From an uncultured Desulfuromonadales bacterium (lineage in GTDB: Bacteria; Desulfobacterota; Desulfuromonadia; Desulfuromonadales; Geopsychrobacteraceae): 39,983 nucleotides of DNA. A program made the position numbers and the translations under genes. Location: the NCBI GenBank assembly GCA_945787295.1, contig CALZHQ010000011.1, forward strand, positions 1 to 39,983, given 5' to 3'. Positions 1 through 7,101 of this stretch are shown piece by piece. The notes below the pieces were generated by a model. The model did no database searches. It saw only the letters and a list, made by a program, of their open reading frames with translations, and was not told the DNA's origin. The stretch's first letter is position 1; the number at the start of each line of letters is the position of its first letter.

Positions 1-1
1 C

Positions 2-1477
2 GGCAGCCTGACCCGCGAGCAGGCCAAGGAGCTGCTCTGCTGCTTCTGGATCAAGGTCAACAACCACCCGGCACCGCCGAAGGTCGGCATCACCGCCCGC
101 GAGAGCGGCACCTACAACGACTTCACCAACCTGAACATCGGCGGCATCACTAGCGACGGCAAGGACGGCGTCAGCGAAGTCTCCTACATCATGCTGGAGA
201 TCGTCGAGGAGCTGCACATCCTGCAGCCGGGCAACGCCGTACACGTCAGCAAGGTCACTCCGGACCGCTTTTTGGAGACAGCCTGCAAAGTCATCCGTCA
301 GGGGCACGGCTACCCCTCGGTCTTCAATCCGGATGTCTACGTCACCGAGCTGATGCGCCAGGGCAAGTCGCTCAAGGACGCCCGTGAAGGTGGTTGCAGC
401 GGCTGTATTGAGGTCGGCGCCTTCGGCAAGGAAGCTTTTATCCTCACCGGCTACCTGAACGTGCCGAAGCTTATCGAAGTGACCCTGAACAACGGCATCG
501 ACCCGGTCTCCGGCACCAGGGTCAGTATCGAAACCGGCGATCCGCGCAACTTCAAAAACTATGAAGAGCTGTATGCGGCCTTCGTCAAACAGCTTAACTA
601 CATCGTCGACCTGAAAGTCCGGGTCAGCAACTATATCGACCGGATGTTCGCCAAGTACGCCCCGGCGCCTTTCCTCTCAGTAGTCATCGAAGACTGCATC
701 AGCAAAGGCAAGGACTACTACGCCGGCGGACCGCGCTACAACACCAACTACATCCAGTGCACCGGCCTCGGCACTGCCACCGACAGCCTCTCGACGCTCA
801 AAAAACATGTCTTTGAGGACCAGACCTTCAGTATGGAAAGGGTCCTCGAGGCGGTGGCGAAGAATTTTGAGGGCGAAGAATTCCTGCGCCAGACGATCAT
901 CAACAAAACCCCCTTCTTCGGCAATGATGACGATTACGCCGACGATATCGCCCTGCAGGTGTATGCCGATCTACTGGCAGCGATCGATGGCAAACCGAAC
1001 ACCAAGGGGGAAACCTTCCACCTCAACATGCTCTCGACCACCTGTCATATCTACTTCGGCAAGGTGATGGGTGCCACCCCCAACGGCCGCCTCAAAGGCA
1101 AGTCGATCAGTGATGGCACCTCGCCCTCGCACGGCGCCGACACCAAGGGACCCTCGGCGGTGATCCGCTCGCTGACCAAGCTGGATCACACCATGAGCGG
1201 CGGCACCCTGCTCAACCAGCGATTTCTGCCGAGTTTGCTCAAGCGGGATAAGGACATCCAGAAACTTGGGGCGTTGATCCGCAGCTACTTCACCATGGGC
1301 GGGCATCACATCCAGTTCAACATTGTTGATACGGCAACATTGCAGGCGGCGCAGGAGTGTCCGGAGGATTATAAGGATCTGCTGGTGCGGATGGCCGGTT
1401 ACAGTGATTATTTCAACGATATGAACACAGATCTCCAGCAGGAGGTGATCGAGCGCACGGAGAATGAGGCCTTTTAG
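2..1477 (+). CDS. Glycyl radical enzyme, HypD-like (trans-4-hydroxy-L-proline dehydratase type), 5'-truncated
   Basis: The reading frame is open from base 2, so the N-terminal part lies outside the window; 491 residues (roughly the C-terminal 60% of a ~790-residue family member) are present. The active-site segment GGCSGCIEVG carries the thiyl-radical cysteine at codon 404-406 with the partner Glu two residues on. The C-terminal glycyl-radical motif VRMAGYSDYF has its radical Gly at 1397-1399. From memory, the alignment is close to Clostridioides difficile HypD along the whole length (NNHPAPPKVGIT, GKEAFILTGYLN, MGGHHIQFN), which removes water from hydroxyproline to give pyrroline-5-carboxylate. 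Differences from HypD include Cys for Thr in GTSGC and IEV for VET, and no proC lies next door, so the substrate is less certain than the family. The activase follows at 1993. This is a cytoplasmic, oxygen-sensitive enzyme. Confidence 0.93.
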   Translation, partial: GSLTREQAKELLCCFWIKVNNHPAPPKVGITARESGTYNDFTNLNIGGITSDGKDGVSEVSYIMLEIVEELHILQPGNAVHVSKVTPDRFLETACKVIRQGHGYPSVFNPDVYVTELMRQGKSLKDAREGGCSGCIEVGAFGKEAFILTGYLNVPKLIEVTLNNGIDPVSGTRVSIETGDPRNFKNYEELYAAFVKQLNYIVDLKVRVSNYIDRMFAKYAPAPFLSVVIEDCISKGKDYYAGGPRYNTNYIQCTGLGTATDSLSTLKKHVFEDQTFSMERVLEAVAKNFEGEEFLRQTIINKTPFFGNDDDYADDIALQVYADLLAAIDGKPNTKGETFHLNMLSTTCHIYFGKVMGATPNGRLKGKSISDGTSPSHGADTKGPSAVIRSLTKLDHTMSGGTLLNQRFLPSLLKRDKDIQKLGALIRSYFTMGGHHIQFNIVDTATLQAAQECPEDYKDLLVRMAGYSDYFNDMNTDLQQEVIERTENEAF

Positions 1478-1520
1478 CATTTGCTTCTGACCTTCCCCCA
1501 TCTGTTTTCACCGAAGCGGA

Positions 1521-1704
1521 ACTTTGATTTCAGGGGCCTTGCCGCGAGGTTAAGCGAAGCGCATGGGAGCGGCCCTGAAATCAAAGTGGAGCGGAGGCTC
1601 CCGCATTAGCGGGTGAAAACAGTTGGGGTCGCTTTCTTTTGCTTCTGTTTTCTTTGTCGACACAAAGAAAATGAAGTCGCCTGGCGGGGCGAAACCCGCC
1701 GGTT
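1521..1704 (+). repeat. Structured intergenic repeat, copy A1
   Basis: This copy reads as a chain of hairpins on the plus strand. H1 has perfectly complementary 15-base arms at 1521-1535 and 1573-1587 around a loop that contains a 37-base block (1539-1575) identical to the reverse complement of 21852-21888. A CCCGC/GCGGG hairpin follows near 1600-1613. H3 has 10-base arms at 1648-1657 and 1662-1671. H4 is GGCGGG (1683-1688), loop GCGAAA, CCCGCC (1695-1700), followed by GGTTTT. No convincing protein is encoded. The same H3-H4 order recurs in copies A2, B1 and B2. Confidence 0.85.
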
Positions 1705-1742
1705 TTGACTTTCAGCCGTTACGAACGACAATCACAAGCAAA

Positions 1743-1966
1743 GGTCGCGGGGTCGCGCCCCCGCACGTCGCCTTACTCTTTTGTCTCACCACAAAAGAGT
1801 AAGCAGAAAAAGGTGCCCGACCTCCTTGCCCTGCGGGTACCCTCCATTACACTACACTTTGCAGCGAAGAAAAAAACTCGCTTCGCTCAAACATTTTTCT
1901 TCGTATTCCTGCAAAGCTTCGCTACATTCCGGCTGCATTCCGGCTGCATCACACGGGATTGAAGGA
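1743..1966 (-). repeat. Structured intergenic repeat, copy A2 (inverted relative to A1)
   Basis: Read on the minus strand this copy has an outer stem CTTTGCAG/CTGCAAAG (1857-1864 with 1909-1916) enclosing A-rich and T-rich inner arms, then H3 with perfect 13-base arms (1772-1784 and 1791-1803), then H4 with GCGGGG/CCCCGC arms (1747-1752 and 1759-1764). It matches copy B2 (21965-22175) over most of its length, including the segments around CTCAAACATTTTTC and CAGAAAAAGG. A short tandem duplication of ATTCCGGCTGC lies near 1925-1947. Short ORFs across it are probably non-coding. Confidence 0.85.
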
Positions 1967-1992
1967 CAAAAACACAAAAGAAAGCAAAAGCA

Positions 1993-2901
1993 ATGCACTC
2001 TGCTCTCACCTTCGACATCAAGCGCTACGCCATCAACGACGGCCCCGGCATCCGGGTCTGCGTCTTCCTCAAAGGCTGCCCCCTAAACTGCCACTGGTGC
2101 CACAACCCGGAGAGCATCTCAGCGAAGGTGCAGAAGCTGTTCACGAAAAGCAAATGTATCGGCTGCGGCGAATGCGTCAAAGTCTGCCCAAGCGAAGCCT
2201 GCAAACTGACCAAAGAAGGCATCATCACCGTTAGTGAGTTGTGCAATCTGTGTGGTAAGTGTGCGGAAGTCTGCCCGACCCTGGCGACGGAAATGTCGGG
2301 CCAAATGCAATCGGTTGCCGAACTGCTGGAAATCATCGAAAAGGAACGCCCTTTCTTTGACCAGTCAGGCGGCGGGGTGACCTTTTCCGGCGGCGAACCG
2401 CTGCTCTACCCGGAGTTTCTCTGTGAAATTCTCGACGCCTGTGGCGAGCGGGGTATTCACCGCTGCATCGACACCGCAGGGCTGGTAAAAACTGAAATCC
2501 TGCTTGATGTCGCCAGTCGCACCGACCTGTTCCTCTTCGACCTCAAGCATATGGACAGTGAAAAGCACAAACAGTGGACCGGGGTCGGCAATGAATTGAT
2601 CCTGCAAAACCTGCAGGCACTGGCGGCAAGCGGCTCGGCTATCCAGATCCGTTTGCCGCTAATCAAAGGGATCAATGCCGACGCCGAAAATATCAAAGCC
2701 ACCGCTACCTTTATCGCTGCGCTGCCGGGAGCGAAGAAATCGACCAACCTGCTCCCCTATCATAATATCGCCAGTGGCAAGGATCAGAAACTCGGCCAGA
2801 AACGTGACCTCAGCGACATGACAGAACCGAGCCCAGAGGAAGTCTCTGCCGCAGTTGCGTTGTTTGCCGATTTCGACCTGCTGGCAACGGTCGGTGGCTG
2901 A
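1993..2901 (+). CDS. Glycyl-radical-enzyme activating protein (radical SAM activase)
   Basis: This 302-residue radical SAM protein would install the glycyl radical on the enzyme encoded just upstream, using SAM and a reduced [4Fe-4S] cluster. The radical SAM motif is C29-x3-C33-x2-C36 (KGCPLNCHWCHNPE). A ferredoxin-like insert with two four-cysteine motifs follows: C55-C58-C61-C65 and C84-C87-C90-C94. The insert is typical of activases for the non-PFL glycyl radical enzymes (HypE, CutD, HpdA and relatives). SFSGGEP-type sequence (VTFSGGEPLLYPEF) is the SAM-binding GGE motif. The ATG follows an A/G-rich stretch (AAAGAAAGCAAAAGCAATG), a weak Shine-Dalgarno. About 515 bp of repeat separate it from the substrate gene, which is unusual because such pairs are normally tightly linked. 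Confidence 0.95.
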   Translation: MHSALTFDIKRYAINDGPGIRVCVFLKGCPLNCHWCHNPESISAKVQKLFTKSKCIGCGECVKVCPSEACKLTKEGIITVSELCNLCGKCAEVCPTLATEMSGQMQSVAELLEIIEKERPFFDQSGGGVTFSGGEPLLYPEFLCEILDACGERGIHRCIDTAGLVKTEILLDVASRTDLFLFDLKHMDSEKHKQWTGVGNELILQNLQALAASGSAIQIRLPLIKGINADAENIKATATFIAALPGAKKSTNLLPYHNIASGKDQKLGQKRDLSDMTEPSPEEVSAAVALFADFDLLATVGG

Positions 2902-3103
2902 ACGACTTATTCAGAATCGCATAATCACCCCCACTTCTTATGTCTCCGTGCATAAAAACCCACCGCTGTGGCAGACAAAACACAGTCAACCCAACCCTCT
3001 TGATTGCGAAAAATTATCATTCCGCTCATCGATATCCTGTAATTTATTGTTTTTATGGTAAAGTTCCGTGGCCGGAAATATTTAATCAACAGAGAGAGGT
3101 CCT
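2902..3103. other. Intergenic stretch before the sigma-54 site
   Basis: No gene was found. The part from about 3010 to 3090 is AT-rich (for example AATTTATTGTTTTTATGG and AATATTTAATC) and may hold binding sites for the sigma-54 activator or a bending protein, but no inverted repeat stands out. Confidence 0.4.
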
Positions 3104-3119
3104 TGGCACTACCCTTGCT
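3104..3119 (+). promoter_or_regulatory. Sigma-54 (-24/-12) promoter upstream of the small ORF and transporter
   Basis: TGGCACTACCCTTGCT matches the RpoN consensus TGGCACRNNNNTTGCW at every fixed position except the R, with GG and GC at the required spacing. It would start transcription near 3130, about 40 bases before the ATG at 3172. No activator-binding site was identified. Confidence 0.7.
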
Positions 3120-3171
3120 AAAACACCACTGTATACGTCAATGACACACTGTACACATAAAGGGGAACCGG

Positions 3172-3458
3172 ATGGTCAGCGAAAGCAGCTGTGATTTTCT
3201 GAGCGAAGACAAAAAACTCACCGTTGGCAAACAGGTCAAGGCCTACTGGTGTAAAGATGGATTTTACTACCAGGGGGAAGGGGTCATCACCCAACTGGGC
3301 CGCGACAAGGTCACCGTGCAACTTCAGAAGCGGGTTGCCTGGAGCGACGACTATACTGTCGGCCGCGCCATCTGCCTGCCACGCATCAGCGACAGCATCC
3401 ATTGGAGCACCCGCAATTGTGTCCCTCTTTTATTTCAAGCTATCAGGAAAACCCTTGA
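3172..3458 (+). CDS. Small hypothetical protein, possibly frameshifted near its 3' end
   Basis: An ATG with a strong ribosome site (AAAGGGGAACCGG) lies just downstream of the sigma-54 site. The first ~85 residues look like a real protein: a compact beta-rich stretch with GKQVKAYWCKDGFYYQGEG and GRDKVTVQLQKRVAW. In this frame there is no stop until 4491, because the frame then runs as a shadow through the transporter gene. In the third frame a TGA at 3456-3458 would end the protein at about 95 residues and overlap the TTG start proposed for the next gene at 3455. A one-base indel or a slip near 3415-3435 would give that arrangement. I do not recognise the family; the end coordinate is an inference. 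Confidence 0.5.
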
Positions 3459-4765
3459 GCAGCACGTCCTCCCCCGTCAGCTATGGCAAAATCTTCCGCT
3501 TCTGGCTGCCACTGGCCGCCACCTGGTTGATGATGGCCGCAGAAGGCCCGTTTCTGGCCGCCATCATCGCCCGAATGGCGGCAGAAAAGCTGAATCTGGC
3601 CGCCTACGGCATCGCCTACGCTTTCGGGCTGGTGGCCGAATCGCCGGTAATCATGCTGATGAGCGCCAGCACCGCTCTCTGTCAGGACCGGATCAGCTAT
3701 CGCAGGTTGCGCAATTTTACCCTCTGGCTCTGTTTAGCGGTCACCCTGCTGCTCGGCCTGTTCCTGCTGCCCGCGCTGTTTTTCTTTTTTGCCGAACAGC
3801 TGCTCGGCATCTCAACCGCGATAGCGAACCTGACCCACCGGGCGCTGATCTGCCTGCTCCCCTGGGCAGCGGCGATCGGCCTGCGCCGTTTCTATCAGGG
3901 CCTGCTGATAGCCGGGCACAAAACCCGCCGGGTCGCGGTCGCAACCATCCTGCGGCTGACGACGATGACGGCGACAGCTTTACTATTCTATCAGGCTGGC
4001 AGCTTGAACGGGGCCCAGGTCGGCGCCCTGGCCCTGTCCTGCGGCGTGACTGTCGAGGCCCTGTTCACCCGCTACCTGGCCCGCCAGGTGATTGCCGAAA
4101 CCCTGCAGAAACACGCGCCCGTCGACAGTCGGCAGATGAGCTACCGAGACATCTGGAATTACTATCTGCCGCTGGCCCTGACCCCCTTCATCGGCCTGTC
4201 GATCCATCCACTGGTGACCTTCTTCCTCGGCAAAAGCCGGGACGCCCTCGAATCTCTGGCGGTGATGCCGGTGATCTACGGGCTGACCTTTGTCTTCCGC
4301 GCCCTGGGGCTCTCCTACCAGGAGGTCGCCATCGCCCTGATCGGCGAAGATCAGGCCAACTACCACAAGGTTCGAAATTTTGCCATCGGCCTGGGATTTT
4401 TCACAACCTGCAGCCTCAGCCTGATCGCCTTCACCCCGCTGGCCGAGTTCTGGTTTCGCGATCTTTCAGGCCTCAGCCAGGGTCTGAGTGACTTCGCCAC
4501 GCCGCCATTGCAGATCATGGCGATTTTTCCGGCGTTGACGGTTTTGATCTGCTGGCAACGGGCCATTCTGATCAATTCGCGACTGACCCGACCGGTGTCG
4601 ATCGCCACGGCAATCGAAGCCTGCGGAATCTTCGCCCTCTTGACGCTGGCGATGCTATACTTCCCGGTCTCCGGGGCCGTGGCGGCATCGATCGCCTACG
4701 TCATTGGTCGGCTGGTCGCGGTGAGCGTGCTGCAAAAACCATTAAACCGACAGGCAAGCAGATAA
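3455..4765 (+). CDS. MATE/ANKH-like multi-pass membrane transporter (MOP superfamily)
   Basis: The convincing membrane protein starts around GKIFRFWLPLAATWLMMAAE and continues for about 430 residues with roughly 10-12 hydrophobic segments. The frame is open further upstream to an ATG at 3224, but that translation is low-complexity shadow of the small ORF. I chose the TTG at 3455, which has CAGGAAAA a few bases before it. The phrases LAAYGIAYAFGLVAES and YYLPLALTPFIGLSIHPLV recall the ANKH (progressive ankylosis) family as much as the multidrug MATE proteins; both belong to the MOP flippase/antiporter superfamily. It probably sits in the inner membrane and is co-transcribed with the small ORF from the sigma-54 site. 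The substrate is unknown. Confidence 0.75.
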   Translation: MSSTSSPVSYGKIFRFWLPLAATWLMMAAEGPFLAAIIARMAAEKLNLAAYGIAYAFGLVAESPVIMLMSASTALCQDRISYRRLRNFTLWLCLAVTLLLGLFLLPALFFFFAEQLLGISTAIANLTHRALICLLPWAAAIGLRRFYQGLLIAGHKTRRVAVATILRLTTMTATALLFYQAGSLNGAQVGALALSCGVTVEALFTRYLARQVIAETLQKHAPVDSRQMSYRDIWNYYLPLALTPFIGLSIHPLVTFFLGKSRDALESLAVMPVIYGLTFVFRALGLSYQEVAIALIGEDQANYHKVRNFAIGLGFFTTCSLSLIAFTPLAEFWFRDLSGLSQGLSDFATPPLQIMAIFPALTVLICWQRAILINSRLTRPVSIATAIEACGIFALLTLAMLYFPVSGAVAASIAYVIGRLVAVSVLQKPLNRQASR

Positions 4766-4848
4766 AGATCAATTTCGTACAAGATCCGGCAGCAATAACT
4801 CTCTATCCTGTGCGAAATTCATACATCTAAGTAAAGGAAGATAGCTTT

Positions 4849-5757
4849 TTGAGCGACTCAAATCTGACTTCAGCAAAAACGCCCAGCGGCCACTGGTTTG
4901 TGATCGGCGCAGCAGTACTCTGGGGAACGACGGGGACCGCTCAGGCCTTTGCCCCGGCAGGGTTCGACCCGCTGGTGATCGGCACCCTGAGACTGCTGAT
5001 CGGCGGGCTCGCCCTGTTGGTCCTGGCTCTTTGGCGGCGCGAACTGCGCAACCTGAGCAACTTGAAGTTCCTACCGCTGCTGCTGGCTGCGGTATTTACT
5101 GCTGGCTACCAGCTCTGTTTCTTTGCCGGGGTGGCGAAAACCGGCGTTGCCATCGGTACCGTGGTCGGCATCGGCAGCGGCCCAATTTCGGGCGGCCTGC
5201 TTGGGCGGATATTCCGCGGCGAGAAATTGGGCCGGCGCTGGATGATTGCGACCCTGCTGGCTATTGCCGGCTGCGCCCTGCTCAGCCTGGCGGGAGGAGA
5301 CGTCTCGGTCGATCCGCTGGGAATTCTCCTGGCGATCGGCGCTGGAGTCTTTTACGCCGCCTTTACCCTGGTGTTGAAGGGGCTGCTGCAAAACAATTCT
5401 TCGATCGCGGTCACCGCAGTGGTTTTCTGCTTCGGCGCGCTTCTTTTGTCACCGATCCTGCTGCAAGTCGATATTAACTGGTTATTGCAGCCCCGCTCAA
5501 TGGCAGTGGCACTGCACCTAGGAGTTGCCGCAACGGCCCTTGCCTACCTGCTGTTTGCGCAGGGTCTGAAAACAGTCCAGGTCAGCACGGCCGTCACCTT
5601 GTCACTGGCCGAACCGATGACTGCGGCAACCCTGGGAATTATTGTTCTCGGCGAACAACTCAACGCCCAGGCATTCATCGGCATCAGCCTGATCTTTCTT
5701 GGCTTGGCCGCGCTGGTCATAAAGCGTGGTCCGTTCCTGAAAAGAGTCGCCGGATGA
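4849..5757 (+). CDS. EamA/DMT-family permease
   Basis: This 302-residue protein has about ten transmembrane helices in two homologous EamA halves (start HWFVIGAAVLWGTTGTAQAF; second half from GVFYAAFTLVLKGLL). EamA proteins of the drug/metabolite transporter superfamily usually export amino acids or metabolites; the substrate cannot be read from the sequence. The start is TTG at 4849, preceded by AAAGGAAG at good spacing. It overlaps the next gene by four bases (ATGA at 5754), so the two are translationally coupled and may form a heteromeric or redundant pair. Confidence 0.9.
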   Translation: MSDSNLTSAKTPSGHWFVIGAAVLWGTTGTAQAFAPAGFDPLVIGTLRLLIGGLALLVLALWRRELRNLSNLKFLPLLLAAVFTAGYQLCFFAGVAKTGVAIGTVVGIGSGPISGGLLGRIFRGEKLGRRWMIATLLAIAGCALLSLAGGDVSVDPLGILLAIGAGVFYAAFTLVLKGLLQNNSSIAVTAVVFCFGALLLSPILLQVDINWLLQPRSMAVALHLGVAATALAYLLFAQGLKTVQVSTAVTLSLAEPMTAATLGIIVLGEQLNAQAFIGISLIFLGLAALVIKRGPFLKRVAG

Positions 5758-6638
5758 CCCGTGAACGGCAGGCCACCCTCTACGGCCTGAGCGCGGTCCT
5801 GCTCTGGTCGACCATCGCCACCGCCTTTAAACTGTCGCTACGGCATTTAAGCCCGATCGAATTACTGCTGTTCGCCGGTTCCTTTTCCACTTTGCTACTC
5901 GGCGCTATCCTGCTAATCCAGGGGAAACTGCGGCAAGTCTTCCTCTGCAGTCGTAACGAATATCTGCTTTCAATCGGACTGGGACTACTCAATCCGTTTC
6001 TTTACTATCTGGTACTGCTTCAAGCCTATGACCTGCTGCCGGCGCAGCAGGCGCAACCGCTCAATTACACTTGGGCGATCACCCTTTCACTGCTTTCAGT
6101 GCCGCTGCTGAAGCAGAAAGTCGGTTGGCAGCAATGGCTGGCCCTGATCGTCAGCTATTGTGGGGTGCTGGTCATCTCAACGGAAGGAAACCCTTTCAGT
6201 CTGCAGTTCACCGATCCGTTCGGCGTCTTTCTCGCCCTGGCCAGTACCGTCATCTGGGCACTCTACTGGATTTTCAACACCAGAGATCACCGCGACCCGG
6301 TCGTCGGACTGTTCGTCAATTTCCTCTGCAGCTTTCCATTTGTCCTCGGTTACTACCTGCTGACCAGCGAGCGGCGCTGGCCAGCTAGCGAGGGACTGCT
6401 CGGTGCCGCCTATGTCGGTACGTTTGAGATGGGTGCCTGCTTTGTGCTCTGGCTGCTGGCCCTGAAAAAAACCGAAAATACCGCCCGGATCAGCAATCTG
6501 ATCTTCATCTCCCCCTTTCTGTCTCTGCTCTTTATCTATTTCCTGCTCGGCGAAACCATCCTTTCGTCCACCTTTGTTGGCCTGGTTTTGATTGTTATCG
6601 GGCTGCTTTGCCAGCGCCTAGGGCGTAAATCAGATTAA
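5754..6638 (+). CDS. EamA/DMT-family permease, second of a tandem pair
   Basis: This 294-residue protein has about ten transmembrane helices, again in two EamA repeats (LYGLSAVLLWSTIATAFKLSL; later GVFLALASTVIWALYWIFNT). The ATG overlaps the stop of the previous permease, so both belong to one transcript. It is clearly divergent from its neighbour rather than a recent duplicate, which fits two separate specificities or a hetero-oligomer. The phrase AQPLNYTWAITLSLLSVPLLKQK is typical of the exporter subgroup. Substrate unknown. Confidence 0.9.
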   Translation: MTRERQATLYGLSAVLLWSTIATAFKLSLRHLSPIELLLFAGSFSTLLLGAILLIQGKLRQVFLCSRNEYLLSIGLGLLNPFLYYLVLLQAYDLLPAQQAQPLNYTWAITLSLLSVPLLKQKVGWQQWLALIVSYCGVLVISTEGNPFSLQFTDPFGVFLALASTVIWALYWIFNTRDHRDPVVGLFVNFLCSFPFVLGYYLLTSERRWPASEGLLGAAYVGTFEMGACFVLWLLALKKTENTARISNLIFISPFLSLLFIYFLLGETILSSTFVGLVLIVIGLLCQRLGRKSD

Positions 6639-6755
6639 CCTGACCTCAAGTAGGCATTTCCTACCATTAAAAATGAATCCCTCCCCCTATTGATTACCTA
6701 TCAAGTAAGCATTACACTGTAGGGAAATGAGCAGTAAATCGAAAGGGGAATGACT

Positions 6756-6887
6756 ATGCGTACAACGAAACGCTACGATGAAGAAGCTTACGGTCGCATG
6801 GAACTTTTCGCCTACTACATTCTTATCTCAACTCTGCTTGGAGTAGCCACTTTGATGTACCTCTTTTACAGCTGGCTGATTTCTTGA
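6756..6887 (+). CDS. Small single-pass membrane protein (43 aa)
   Basis: This short gene has a good ribosome site (GAAAGGGGAATGACT) placed for the ATG at 6756; an in-frame ATG at 6750 is also possible but lies inside that site. The product begins with a charged stretch (MRTTKRYDEEAYGRMELF) and then one hydrophobic helix (AYYILISTLLGVATLMYLFY) near the C terminus. It is probably anchored in the inner membrane with the N terminus in the cytoplasm. No family was recognised. It stands alone between the EamA pair and the histidine kinase. Confidence 0.6.
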   Translation: MRTTKRYDEEAYGRMELFAYYILISTLLGVATLMYLFYSWLIS

Positions 6888-7101
6888 ATTTCTGAACGAC
6901 AAGAACTATGCCCCCCTGACACTGCCTCTTGCTGCCACCACAGCTGTGTCCATAAACAAATTTCTTAGCATTCTTCAACAAATAGACAAATCTTGGTTTA
7001 TACTTGCTGAGTTATTCCAAGCAACAACCAAGCTAAACCTGCTATGCCAATCAAGCCGTTTTCAGCCCGGCAATCATGGTTTTAAGACCCAGAGGGAAAT
7101 T

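Noticed and set aside
1705..1962. Short protein-coding ORFs within the repeat pair
   Set aside because: They follow the hairpin elements and end abruptly; there is no start signal and the sequence is better explained as structured repeat.
1505..1966. CRISPR array or IS element at the repeats
   Set aside because: There are no regular direct repeats with spacers, no transposase and no terminal inverted repeats with target duplication visible.
3224..3454. N-terminal extension of the transporter to the ATG at 3224
   Set aside because: The translated extension is Ser/Ala/Thr-rich shadow of the small ORF, with no ribosome site and no fit to a transporter N terminus.
3172..4491. One 439-residue protein in the first frame
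   Set aside because: Only the first ~85 residues are protein-like; the rest is Pro/Arg/Gly-rich shadow of the membrane transporter in the second frame.
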